Assembly: GCA_050789255.1 (NCBI GenBank)
Contig: JBOZRQ010000046.1
Span: 239,693-303,692, forward strand
Reading direction: 5' to 3'
Source of the DNA: JBOZRQ01 sp050789255
Lineage (GTDB): Bacteria > Bacillota > Sulfobacillia > Symbiobacteriales > Symbiobacteriaceae
DNA length: 64,000 nucleotides
Position numbers and translations under genes: made by a program
Part shown: positions 25,805-34,625 of the stretch, piece after piece
How positions within the stretch are numbered: position 1 is the first letter of the stretch
Layout of the letters: every line of letters begins with the position of its first letter
Notes under the pieces: generated by a model
Seen by the model: only the letters and a program-made list of their open reading frames with translations
What the model was told of the DNA's origin: nothing
The model's database searches: none

Positions 25805-27028
25805 ATGCAAACCGACCGCATCTTGCTGCGCTCCGCCGCCCGGTGGTTCTGGGCGGTCCTTCTGCTGGGTGTCCTTCTCCGCTCCGCCTTCGTATGGATG
25901 TACAACCCCGGCCCGCTTATGTGGGGGAACCTGATCCACGCCCACAGCCACACCGCCTACTTCGGCTGGGCGGGCCTCGGGCTCATGGGCCTCATGCTGC
26001 ATCTGCTCCCGGGGCTCACCGGGGCGCCGGTGGCGGCGCCGGGCGCCCAGCGCTGGCTGCTCCGCCTGGCGCCCTGGGCCGTGGGCGGCGCCCTGGTCAG
26101 CTTTTCACTCCAGGGCTACGGCCCGGTCTCCATTGCCTTTTCCACCTTCAACGAGGTGCTCTGGTTCCTCTTCGCCTACATCTTCTGGCAGAGCGTGAAG
26201 GGGCGCCCCATCCGGGGATGGCCCCCCGCCCTTTGGCTCATGGGGGCGGCTGTGGCGCTCCTGATGCTCTCCACCCTCAGCACGGTGCTGATCATCCTCA
26301 CCCGGGTGGTCTTCAAGGTGAGCGACCCGGTGCTCTACAACAGCGGGGTCTACCTCTTCCTGCAGGCCTACGGCGATGGCTGGATGGAGGTCGGGCTGAT
26401 GGGCGCCGTCGCCGCCATTGCCGGCGGCCTCCAGAACCGCCGCATGGCCGGCTGGCAGGCGACGCTGGTGCTGACCCTGACCGCCCCGGCGGCGGTTCGC
26501 CTGCTGGCGCCCTTCGGCCTGCCGTCCGGCTGGCTCGCCGTCGGCGCCCTGGCCGGCGCAGGGCTGGCGGCCAGCCAGGTGCTCTACCTGCAGAACATGC
26601 GGCCCCCGAAGAGCCCCTGGTGGGCGATGGCGGCCCTGGCCCTGGTTCTCAAGGCGGTCCTGGAACTGCTGCCCCTCCTGCCGCACTGGACGGAGCTGGC
26701 GAAGGACCGCCACCTCGTGATCGCCTACCTGCACCTGAAGCTGCTGGCGCTCTGCAGCGCTGCCTTGATCGGCGCAATCGCATCCTTGCACCCGGGCCGC
26801 CGGCGCGGGTTCTGGCTCTTTGCCCCCGGCACCGCCGTGATGCTGCTGGCCCTGGTGGCCCAGGGCTTCTTGGCCCCGGGCGCCGACCGCACCTACATGG
26901 CCCTCGCCTTCGCCGGCGGCGTGGTCGCAGCGGTGGGGGCGGCCACGGCCGTATGGCCCGAGGTGAGCCCGGCGCTCTTTCTGGAAAGCCAGAAGGAGAA
27001 CGCGCTTGCGCCTAGAAGCCTTCTCTAA
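25805..27028 (+). CDS. Polytopic membrane protein with HAHSH motif, haem-copper-oxidase-I/NnrS-like
   Basis: The 407-residue protein has about eleven to twelve membrane segments. The second or third begins GNLIHAHSHTAYFGWAGLG, where closely spaced histidines in a membrane helix resemble haem-ligating helices of cbb3-type oxidase subunit I and NnrS-like proteins; other histidines lie in later helices (LPHWTEL, YLHLKL). No copper or Tyr-His cross-link motif is obvious, so it is not a standard oxidase. ATG 25805 lies 12 bases from GGAGG. A CRP/FNR-like site upstream fits a role under oxygen or nitrogen-oxide control (inference). Confidence 0.6.
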   Translation: MQTDRILLRSAARWFWAVLLLGVLLRSAFVWMYNPGPLMWGNLIHAHSHTAYFGWAGLGLMGLMLHLLPGLTGAPVAAPGAQRWLLRLAPWAVGGALVSFSLQGYGPVSIAFSTFNEVLWFLFAYIFWQSVKGRPIRGWPPALWLMGAAVALLMLSTLSTVLIILTRVVFKVSDPVLYNSGVYLFLQAYGDGWMEVGLMGAVAAIAGGLQNRRMAGWQATLVLTLTAPAAVRLLAPFGLPSGWLAVGALAGAGLAASQVLYLQNMRPPKSPWWAMAALALVLKAVLELLPLLPHWTELAKDRHLVIAYLHLKLLALCSAALIGAIASLHPGRRRGFWLFAPGTAVMLLALVAQGFLAPGADRTYMALAFAGGVVAAVGAATAVWPEVSPALFLESQKENALAPRSLL

Positions 27029-27064
27029 GCGCGAGTGGGTGCCTTTGAGGGGGATCTATTTCAG

Positions 27065-27583
27065 GTGAGTAGCTCGGTCTGGCTGCAGGTGGCGTCCGCA
27101 GCTGCCGTGACCTTCGCTTTATTGATGTTCGGCATTCTGTTCTGGCGACGCTACCAGGAACGGAACCTTCCGCCGCCGGGCGTGGAGGTGCACGTTACCC
27201 CCTATGTGCGTCGGCCCTACCTGCTTACCCCGGTGGAGCAGCGCTTCTATGCCCGGCTCTACCAGGCCGTCGGCCAGGATTTCCTGATCTGCCCCAAGGT
27301 GCGGCTCGCCGACATCATCGAGGTGCGTGGCGACGCCCTGGAGTGGAAGGCCTCCTGGAATCGCATCGCTGCGAAGCACGTCGACTTTGTGCTCTGCACC
27401 TTTGACACCTACCAGCCCCTGATCGCGGTGGAGTTGGAGATCGACTCCACCGATGGACCCATCCAGGACGACTGGCTCCTGCGGGCGCTCCACGCCGCCG
27501 GTATGCCGATCCTGCGGGTGAAGGTGCGCCGGGACTACGACCCGGCTCTGATTCGCAGGCAGGTTGAACAGAGGTTGCTATGA
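27065..27583 (+). CDS. Membrane-anchored DUF2726-like protein
   Basis: The product of about 172 residues has one N-terminal membrane segment (VASAAAVTFALLMFGILFW) and a cytoplasmic domain with YLLTPVEQRFYARLYQAVG, FLICPKVRLADII, HVDFVLCTFDTYQPLIAVELE and ILRVKVRRDYDP. This is the layout of DUF2726, a restriction-endonuclease-like fold of unknown role. GTG 27065 has GGGGG upstream; GTG 27035 is a longer alternative. It follows the His-rich membrane protein closely and is probably in its operon. A terminator follows. Confidence 0.75.
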   Translation: MSSSVWLQVASAAAVTFALLMFGILFWRRYQERNLPPPGVEVHVTPYVRRPYLLTPVEQRFYARLYQAVGQDFLICPKVRLADIIEVRGDALEWKASWNRIAAKHVDFVLCTFDTYQPLIAVELEIDSTDGPIQDDWLLRALHAAGMPILRVKVRRDYDPALIRRQVEQRLL

Positions 27584-27587
27584 ACGG

Positions 27588-27625
27588 AACCCAGTACCAC
27601 CGGTGGGTGGCACTGGGTTTTTGTT
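27588..27625 (+). terminator. Rho-independent terminator
   Basis: AACCCAGT/ACTGGGTT and CCACC/GGTGG stems with one mismatch and a GGTG loop are followed by a T-rich tail. Confidence 0.88.
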
Positions 27626-27649
27626 TGGTGTGGACTGGAAGTGAAAGAA

Positions 27650-27683
27650 CCCTCGTAGTATACTGTACCTAGTAATACGAGGG
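27650..27683 (+). promoter_or_regulatory. PadR-gene promoter with 8-bp inverted repeat
   Basis: CCCTCGTA (27650-27657) and TACGAGGG (27676-27683) are perfect inverted arms around the -10-like TATACT (27659-27664), just before the PadR start. This is a likely autoregulatory operator. Confidence 0.5.
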
Positions 27684-27693
27684 TGGTGGGTTC

Positions 27694-28026
27694 ATGGGAT
27701 TTCAAAAGGAGCTGCTGAAGGGGTGTATCGAGCCCCTCATTCTCGCCGTGCTCCAGACCGGGGATCGCTACGGCTACCAGTTGGCCCGGGAGATCAGTGA
27801 ACGGAGCCGGGACACCGTGGTCATGAAGGACGGGACGCTGTACCCGGCGCTCAAACGGCTGGAGCAGGACGGGCTGGTGGAGGGTTACTGGGGTGACAGC
27901 GAGGCCGGGGCCAGGCGGCGCTATTACCGGATCACCGAGCAGGGGCGGGTCGCGTATCAGCAGTGGTGCGGGGAATGGAGCAGCTTCGTCCGCTCGGTTC
28001 ATGCGGTCATGGGGGTGAATCCATGA
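27694..28026 (+). CDS. PadR-family transcriptional regulator
   Basis: The 110-residue winged-helix protein shows the PadR pattern: LLKGCIEPLILAVLQTGDRYGYQLAREI, DGTLYPALKRLEQDGLVEGYWGDSEAGARRRYYRITEQGR split over the wing. It should repress its own operon and respond to a small ligand. Its stop overlaps the start of the HAAS-domain membrane protein (ATGA), the classic pair in Bacillota where PadR controls a membrane-protein partner. Confidence 0.93.
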   Translation: MGFQKELLKGCIEPLILAVLQTGDRYGYQLAREISERSRDTVVMKDGTLYPALKRLEQDGLVEGYWGDSEAGARRRYYRITEQGRVAYQQWCGEWSSFVRSVHAVMGVNP

Positions 28027-29297
28027 GCAGGATCCATGACTACATCCGCCGCGTCATGGAGATCGCCGGCCTGCCTGTGGACCACCAGCAGGGCGAAGAG
28101 ATGACTGGCCACATCCTAGACCTCGCCGCCCAGTTTGAGCAGGAGGGGGACTGTCCGGACCACGCCCTCGATAAGGCGATCGAAGCGTTTGGGGCGCCCG
28201 AGCAGGTCGGCCGCCGGCTGCGGGAGGTGACCCCGCTCAGGCTCGAGCCGCGGGACTGCTATATCGCGGCTGTCGCCGTGGCTGCGGCTGCGGTTGGCGA
28301 AGTTCTGTGGCCGGGGCCCGCTATTGTGGTGGCCGTGCTCATTCTGAGCAGTGCCGCGGCCCTGCTCTCCAAGCGTCCGGTCGCCGTGGCGGCATCAACG
28401 CTGTTTGGCATCGCACTGGGCGGGTTCATATCCAGCCTGATTTACTGGCTACGGTACAACGAGCTTACCGGCCACATCATGCACTACCCCAACTACACAC
28501 GGCTAGGCGGGATCCAAGTGAGCAGCGCTGCTGCGGCGGCGGTTATCGGCGTGCTGGCGGCGATTTCGCGGCGCGAGGGGCTGCGGGTCACGTTTTTCAA
28601 TCGCGGCCTCCTGGCCCGGTTGGCCATCTATTTCGCCGTCGCACAGGCCGAATTCGTCTTCAAAGAGATGCATCACTACATCATGGCATGTGTCGCTGCC
28701 CTGCTAATTCAGGGGGTGATCATCGCCCGCAGATGGCCGGACGAGAAGAGCTCCCGCCAGCGGCTGCTCCTGCTCCTCGCAAACCTGGCACCCTTGTTGG
28801 TGGTGCTCGACAACCTCTTCAGCGACATGTGGGAGATCGTCGTATTTGGGCTTACGATCATCCTCTCCTATGTTGAACAGGAGCGTCCCGAGTTCGCCGG
28901 ATTCACCTGGCAACAGGTGCTGGCCGGCATCGCTCAGTTGGCTCCGTTCTGTGTGCTTTTCGGGCTCACACGGGGGACAGCGGCTACGCTGTTGGCGCTC
29001 GCCATCTGGTATTGGCAGCACGGGCGGTCGGCCTTCGTAGCCCGCCATGCCTTACAGGGCGGCGCAGTCGGGGCAGCGGCATTGCTCTCCCAGGTCCTCG
29101 TCTACCAGCTGGTCTCGGTCAATGCGGCGATCCCGTGGCTTGCCGTCATGGGCGCGCTGCTGTCCGTCCTGCGGCTGGCCTTCGGCGTTCTGGCCGGTTG
29201 GGCAGCCATTTCGGCCTTCGCTGGCCACGACTTCCGGTATCCCTTTGCGGGAGCGCTGTTTGGCGGGGGGAACTGGCGCCGCATCCGCCATATCTGA
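28023..29297 (+). CDS. HAAS/permease-prefix domain membrane protein
   Basis: The 424-residue product has a cytoplasmic N-terminal helical domain of about 70 residues (IHDYIRRVMEIAGLP, ALDKAIEAFGAPEQVGRRLRE), typical of proteins encoded beside PadR, followed by about ten membrane segments. The function is unknown; partner proteins in other species act as anti-sigma-like or permease-associated factors. It is translationally coupled to padR and convergent with the next gene. Confidence 0.8.
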   Translation: MSRIHDYIRRVMEIAGLPVDHQQGEEMTGHILDLAAQFEQEGDCPDHALDKAIEAFGAPEQVGRRLREVTPLRLEPRDCYIAAVAVAAAAVGEVLWPGPAIVVAVLILSSAAALLSKRPVAVAASTLFGIALGGFISSLIYWLRYNELTGHIMHYPNYTRLGGIQVSSAAAAAVIGVLAAISRREGLRVTFFNRGLLARLAIYFAVAQAEFVFKEMHHYIMACVAALLIQGVIIARRWPDEKSSRQRLLLLLANLAPLLVVLDNLFSDMWEIVVFGLTIILSYVEQERPEFAGFTWQQVLAGIAQLAPFCVLFGLTRGTAATLLALAIWYWQHGRSAFVARHALQGGAVGAAALLSQVLVYQLVSVNAAIPWLAVMGALLSVLRLAFGVLAGWAAISAFAGHDFRYPFAGALFGGGNWRRIRHI

Positions 29298-29304
29298 CTG
29301 ACCC

Positions 29305-29748
29305 TCAGTAATAACCAGCCCCAACCGTCAGACCGGCGGCCAGACCTGCGGTGACCACCACGGCGGTTCGCCAGCGCTGCATTGCCGGCGAAGCTGTGGC
29401 CGACCAGGCTGCCACTCCGCCAGCCACGGCAGCGGTCGGGGCCTGAGTCGCAATCGTCAGCACCATGACGGCGGCGCCCACCACAGCGCCGATGAGAGGA
29501 AAGAGGATCCGGCCGACCGGGCTGCCCCACCAGTCGCCGCCGAGCCACAACAGCCCGAATGCGACGGCGGATCCGCCCAGGACAAAGGGCAGCGAGAAGA
29601 CCGCCGCCGAATAGATCCAGATTGGAATCGCAAACACGGCGTTCCAGGCTGTCGCCCCCCGCCCCAGGTGATCGACGGTCGCAGACACTGATACGGCGAT
29701 CAGCGTGACGCAGTACGCTGGCCAGAACAGCCCCTTGAAGCGAGCCAA
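29305..29748 (-). CDS. Small polytopic membrane protein, unknown
   Basis: The 147-residue product has about four membrane segments and no recognised motif. It starts at TTG 29748, 8 bases after GGGAGG. That ribosome site is the inner part of a perfect 10-bp hairpin arm, so translation could be controlled by RNA folding or by the passage of transcripts from the upstream ABC operon. The C-terminus is hydrophobic and glycine-rich. Confidence 0.6.
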   Translation of the reverse strand: MARFKGLFWPAYCVTLIAVSVSATVDHLGRGATAWNAVFAIPIWIYSAAVFSLPFVLGGSAVAFGLLWLGGDWWGSPVGRILFPLIGAVVGAAVMVLTIATQAPTAAVAGGVAAWSATASPAMQRWRTAVVVTAGLAAGLTVGAGYY

Positions 29749-29754
29749 AGAGAA

Positions 29755-29791
29755 CGCCTCCCTTCACTGCTAATGCTAGCGAAGGGAGGCG
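29755..29791 (-). promoter_or_regulatory. Hairpin that covers the ribosome site of the next gene
   Basis: GCCTCCCTTC and GAAGGGAGGC (with a flanking C-G pair) form an 11-bp stem. On the minus strand the 3' arm contains GGGAGG used by the TTG-start gene at 29748. It may also act as a weak terminator of the ABC exporter operon. Confidence 0.55.
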
Positions 29792-29842
29792 CTTTCGGCT
29801 AGATTCCATAGGGCTTTTGTCCGGTTCGGGACAGCCGTTGGC

Positions 29843-31024
29843 CTACTCGAACCGGATCCGGGCCACGCCGGCGCCCATGAAGACCACGGTGATCCCCAGA
29901 AGCACGGTGATCGGCCAGACCAGGGCATCGAAGCTGCCGCCCCGGAGCATTACCTCACGGAAGCCCTCCATGGCCCAGGCCTGCGGGGTGAGGTACCCGA
30001 TGCGCCGCATGGTGTCGCCCACCATCTCCAGCGGCCAGTAGACGCCGCCCAGCATGCAGGTCGCATTCACCAGAATCGTGCCGACCGTGCGCTGCTGGTC
30101 GGCCGTGCGCACCAGGCCGGCCACGAAGAGCCCCAGGCCTGCGGAGCAGAGCACGTAGGAGGCGACCATCGCCAGAAGCGGGAGGGTGGGACCCCAGTTG
30201 GTCTTAAACGCCAGCGTGGTGACGCCGATGAGGACGCCGAACTGGAACATACCGGTGACGAAGAAGCTGAGCAGGTAGCCGAGCAGCACCTTCATCCGGC
30301 CGGTGGGCGAGGTCAGGAGGCGGCCCCAGGTGCCGTTCTGGCGCTCCTGCAGGATCGTGCCGGCCATGGTGAAGGTCATCATCATCACGAACATGATGGC
30401 AAAGCCCATGCCCCGTTCGTTCAGGTTCGTCATCTTGGGGGCACCGTGGTCCGTGCGGGTCAGTTTCTCCTGCTCCACCGTGGAGGCGATGCTCTCGCGC
30501 TCGGTGAGCACCTTGTCATAGGCGGCCTTCAGCTTGGCCTCATCCGCCGTGCTCCCGGCCATCTTGGCCGCGATCCGGTAGTCGCCGGCCACCCGGGATG
30601 CCTGGCGGGTGAGCACGGGGCCGACGCCAGTCTGCAGGTTACCGCCGGGGGCGGGGGTCAACCGGACCTCGGACTCCTTGCCATCGGCCACCGCCTTCTC
30701 GAACCCGGCGGGGATCACGATGGCGGAGTCGATCTTCTTGTCGGCGAAGAGCCGGTTGATCTCGTCGGCCTTAACCAGCCGCACCTTCAGGAGCTTGTCG
30801 CCCTGCAGCGCTTCAACCAGGCGCTGGGAGGCGAAGGTGGAGTCCTCGTCGACCACGGCGACCGGGAATGCCGGAGCGCCGCCGGTGTTACCGGGGTCGG
30901 GGCCCATGAAGACACCGAAGATCAGGGTGAGCAGAAGCGGGAAGCCGAACATGCCCATGATGGCGCCCTTGCTCTTGAAGACGAGTCGGAACTGCAGCAG
31001 CGTGATTGAAAGAATCTGTCGCAT
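29843..31024 (-). CDS. ABC-2 type permease (second permease of exporter)
   Basis: The 393-residue protein has an N-terminal membrane segment (GAIMGMFGFPLLLTLIFGVFMG), a large external domain of about 170 residues (VAVVDEDSTFASQRLVEAL), and five C-terminal membrane segments, including QERQNGTWGRLLTSPTGR. This is the YhgE/NodJ-like ABC-2 layout of drug or lipid exporters. ATG 31024 has AAGGAGGG upstream and lies 14 bases after the first permease. Confidence 0.9.
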   Translation of the reverse strand: MRQILSITLLQFRLVFKSKGAIMGMFGFPLLLTLIFGVFMGPDPGNTGGAPAFPVAVVDEDSTFASQRLVEALQGDKLLKVRLVKADEINRLFADKKIDSAIVIPAGFEKAVADGKESEVRLTPAPGGNLQTGVGPVLTRQASRVAGDYRIAAKMAGSTADEAKLKAAYDKVLTERESIASTVEQEKLTRTDHGAPKMTNLNERGMGFAIMFVMMMTFTMAGTILQERQNGTWGRLLTSPTGRMKVLLGYLLSFFVTGMFQFGVLIGVTTLAFKTNWGPTLPLLAMVASYVLCSAGLGLFVAGLVRTADQQRTVGTILVNATCMLGGVYWPLEMVGDTMRRIGYLTPQAWAMEGFREVMLRGGSFDALVWPITVLLGITVVFMGAGVARIRFE

Positions 31025-31038
31025 TGTACTCGCCCTCC

Positions 31039-32229
31039 TTAGCGGGTCGCCAGGCGCAGGGTGCCGGCCAGGCCGGTGCACACGCCAATCGCGGCCAGAA
31101 TCGAAACCGGGAGCCAGGCGTTCGCCGTTCCGAGGCCGGACATCTGATCGAGGAAGCCCGTCAGCGCCCAGTAATTCGGAATCACCTTGGCGATCATCTT
31201 CATCACGTCAGGGAACTCAAAAATGGGGAACATGGCGCCGGAGAGCGCTGCGAAGAGCATGCCCACCGCACCGGTGGCGGCATCGGCCGCCTTGGGATCA
31301 TTCAGGAAGCTGGCGGTCGCCAGCCCGATGCCGGAGGTGGCCACGGCGAAGGCGACGCCCAGGGCCAGGGAGGGGAGCAGCGGGCCCCAGTAAACCCCGA
31401 ACAGGAAACGGGTGCCAACCATGAGCAGAACGAACTGCGTCAGCAGGACAGTGATCGTGCCCAGCGCCTGCCCTGCCAGGATGGTGGCCTTCCCGGTCGG
31501 GCTGATCAAAATGCGGTTCAGGGTGCCGTTCTGCCGCTCGTTGATGATCTCCCCGGCCCGGCCGAAGGCGGTCATGACCATGAACATCACGGCCATGGCG
31601 GCGGCGTAGTACTGCATCGCACTGACGGAGCGGGTGCCGGCGGGAAGCTCGGTCACCTTGGGCAGGGCGCCCTTCACTACGTCGGAGCCGACCAGCTTGC
31701 CGGAGAGCACGCCGGCGGTCACGCCCTCGGTGAAGGAGCTGACGATCTGCATGACGATCGCGGACTGAAGGGGATGGCCAGGGTCTGCGAAAACCTGGAC
31801 AGTGGTCTTCTTGGAGGCCAGGGCGTCGGCAGAGTAATTGGCGGGGACCTGGATCAGGGCGTAGGCCCGGCCGGCGGCGACCTCATCCTTGGCCTTGGCG
31901 AGGTCCTGCTCCACCACCGTGGTGATGATCCGCTTGGCCTGGTCGCTGCCGAAGACCTCATCGATCAGGAGCTTGCCCAGGTGGAACTCGGGAAGCTGTG
32001 CGGCCACGGCGGCGGGCGCCCCGGCCGGCAGGGGCGGCTTGGCGGGCTGATCGTAGCTGACGACGATCACCTTGAATGGGTTGATCTTGCCGTCGCCGAG
32101 CATGCCTTTCAGGGCGGAGCCGAGGATGCCGATCAGGATCATGGGCATCAGCAGCATGAGGGCCAGGGCTTTCTTGTCCCGGGCGTTGCGAAGCAGGGTG
32201 TTCCCTGCAATGGCGAAAACCTTGCGCAT
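31039..32229 (-). CDS. ABC-2 type permease (first permease of exporter)
   Basis: The 396-residue protein has the same layout as its neighbour: an N-terminal helix (KKALALMLLMPMILIGILG), an external domain (FKVIVVSYDQPAKPPLPAG), and C-terminal helices with NERQNGTLNRILISPTGK. The two permeases form a heterodimer in related exporters. ATG 32229 follows the ATPase by 13 bases, so all three genes are one operon. Confidence 0.9.
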   Translation of the reverse strand: MRKVFAIAGNTLLRNARDKKALALMLLMPMILIGILGSALKGMLGDGKINPFKVIVVSYDQPAKPPLPAGAPAAVAAQLPEFHLGKLLIDEVFGSDQAKRIITTVVEQDLAKAKDEVAAGRAYALIQVPANYSADALASKKTTVQVFADPGHPLQSAIVMQIVSSFTEGVTAGVLSGKLVGSDVVKGALPKVTELPAGTRSVSAMQYYAAAMAVMFMVMTAFGRAGEIINERQNGTLNRILISPTGKATILAGQALGTITVLLTQFVLLMVGTRFLFGVYWGPLLPSLALGVAFAVATSGIGLATASFLNDPKAADAATGAVGMLFAALSGAMFPIFEFPDVMKMIAKVIPNYWALTGFLDQMSGLGTANAWLPVSILAAIGVCTGLAGTLRLATR

Positions 32230-32242
32230 GGGTAGCTTCCTC

Positions 32243-33175
<933 letters not shown>

Positions 33176-33224
33176 TCCAGGGTCACTCGCTTTCCGTTGG
33201 GGTTCTTGACAATACTGAGTCTAC

Positions 33225-33258
33225 AAAACAAGGCGCCCCGGCACATGTGCCGGAGCGC
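33225..33258 (-). terminator. Terminator between the small membrane gene and the ABC operon
   Basis: CCGGCACATGTGCCGG is a perfect palindrome extended by GCGC pairs with one mismatch; on the minus strand it is followed by CTTGTTTTG. Confidence 0.7.
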
Positions 33259-33297
33259 ATCTCTTTGAGTGGGGGTGTGTATGCCAAAAGTCATGGG

Positions 33298-33561
33298 CTA
33301 CTCCTGCCGCCGGGCAGGGCGCCACATGAACGCCGCGATCAGTCCGCCCATGATGAGGATGGAAAGGAAGAAGTAGCCGATCGACCCCCACGCGCTCGCA
33401 CCTTGCACGTAGACTTGGTAGAGCATGCCGCCCCAGAAAATGAGCGCCCAGATCCACCATGGCGGGTCGGACAGACCCCAGCGGTTCTTGGCCCAGTTGG
33501 TCACCCGATTGGCCACATAACCAAACGCCAGGGAATTGATCAACTTCAGCCACATCTCCAC
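33298..33561 (-). CDS. Small membrane protein, unknown
   Basis: The 87-residue product starts at GTG 33561 with AGGTGA upstream. It has a short N-terminal amphipathic helix and two membrane segments (PPWWIWALIFWGGMLYQVYV and IGYFFLSILIMGGLIAAFMW). It ends with a basic tail (RPARRQE). I recognise no family. It lies just after the repeat region. Confidence 0.6.
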   Translation of the reverse strand: MEMWLKLINSLAFGYVANRVTNWAKNRWGLSDPPWWIWALIFWGGMLYQVYVQGASAWGSIGYFFLSILIMGGLIAAFMWRPARRQE

Positions 33562-33668
33562 GGCGTTCACCTCGCCTGATAGACCTGGACACCTGGTAAA
33601 AACGTTCGAACGGGACATTTTACCGCCGCGGATGCGCGGATGACGCTGATTTTAAAAGGCATCGCGGA

Positions 33669-34016
33669 TGACCGGGTAGGACGTCCAGGTAAAAATATAT
33701 AAATATATTGACTGGGCAGGCTTTCCTGGTATCCGCGTGTGATGCCGAAATCCGCGTAATCCGCGCATCCGCGGCCGTATAAAATGCCCCCTGGCCCAAC
33801 CCATGCCGGACCGCGAAAGCGCCGCCTGGGTTGCAACGGGACATTTCTGATGACCGGGTAGGACGTCCAGGTAAATATATATAAATATATCGACTGGGTA
33901 AGCTTTCCTGGTATCCGCGTGTGATGCCGAAATCCGCGTAATCCGAGCATCCGCGGCCATATAAAATGCCCCTATCCCAACCCGTGGCGGACCGCCCACA
34001 GTGCAGCCTGGGTTCG
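33669..34016. repeat. Tandem 182-bp direct repeat including the end of the response regulator gene
   Basis: Two copies with period 182 start at 33669 and 33851. Shared blocks are TGACCGGGTAGGACGTCCAG, an AT-rich ATATATAAATATAT core, CTTTCCTGGTATCCGCGTG, GATGCCGAAATCCGCGTAAT and GCATCCGCGGCC. The last 45 bases of each copy match the 3' end of the response regulator gene, which is intact in the second copy and decayed in the first. A short third piece (AACGGGACATTT) occurs near 33607. The 33562-33971 gap holds no gene. Confidence 0.85.
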
Positions 34017-34625
34017 GTCGCGCAGGCCCAGCTTCTCGATTACGCTGCTGACGTGGTTCTTCGCCGTGCCTTCGGTTATGTAGAGGGCATCGCCGATCTC
34101 TTTGTTGGAGTAGCCCTGGCCCAGGAGCCGGAGCACCTCGCACTCTCGCTCGGTCAGGTGCTCAAGGACGCCGGCGTCCGCTGGGTCGGGCGCCGGAGCG
34201 CTGGAGCGCTTGGCCAGCTCGGCCACCACCTTGGCCGCGATCGGCGGGGGCATGATCACCCCGCCGCCCTGCAGCGTGCGGATCGCCTCGGCGATCTGCT
34301 CGGAGGGCAGGTCCTTGGTCAGGTAGCCGGCGGCGCCCTCTTTGAGGGCGTCCATGACGTAGGCGTCATCATCGAAGGTGGTCAGCACCAGCACCTTGGT
34401 CTCCGACAGGGCGGAGCGGATAGCCCTGGTCGCCTCCACGCCGTTCATGCCGGGCATGCGTATATCCATCAGGACGACGTCGGGCTGCAGGGAGAGGGCC
34501 AGTTGCACCCCCTCCTGGCCGTTGCCGGCCTCGCCGACCACCTGCAGGTCCGGCTCCAGGGAGAGCAAGGTGCGCATGCCGTCGCGCATCAGGCGCTGAT
34601 CATCGACCAACAAAACCCGGATCAT
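33972..34625 (-). CDS. NarL-family response regulator of the riboswitch-led operon
   Basis: The 217-residue regulator has receiver site D54 (VVLMDIRMPG), switch Thr in VLVLTTFDDD, Lys in YLTKDLPSE, and a LuxR-type helix-turn-helix (LTERECEVLRLLGQGYSNKE onward). It overlaps the kinase stop by 4 bases and is its partner. The final codons (AVRHGLG) lie in the repeated sequence described above, which duplicates them downstream. Its transcript is probably controlled by the cyclic-di-GMP riboswitch. Confidence 0.93.
   Translation of the reverse strand: MIRVLLVDDQRLMRDGMRTLLSLEPDLQVVGEAGNGQEGVQLALSLQPDVVLMDIRMPGMNGVEATRAIRSALSETKVLVLTTFDDDAYVMDALKEGAAGYLTKDLPSEQIAEAIRTLQGGGVIMPPPIAAKVVAELAKRSSAPAPDPADAGVLEHLTERECEVLRLLGQGYSNKEIGDALYITEGTAKNHVSSVIEKLGLRDRTQAALWAVRHGLG

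Noticed and set aside
23756..26002. Minus-strand open frame of 748 codons across the selenoprotein region
   Set aside because: It covers three plus-strand genes with recognisable motifs and has no ribosome site or family signature.
33669..34016. CRISPR array
   Set aside because: There are only two long direct repeats with no spacers of regular size.
33620..34143. Small minus-strand frames in the repeat region
   Set aside because: They consist of repeated sequence and a decayed copy of the regulator end, without ribosome sites.
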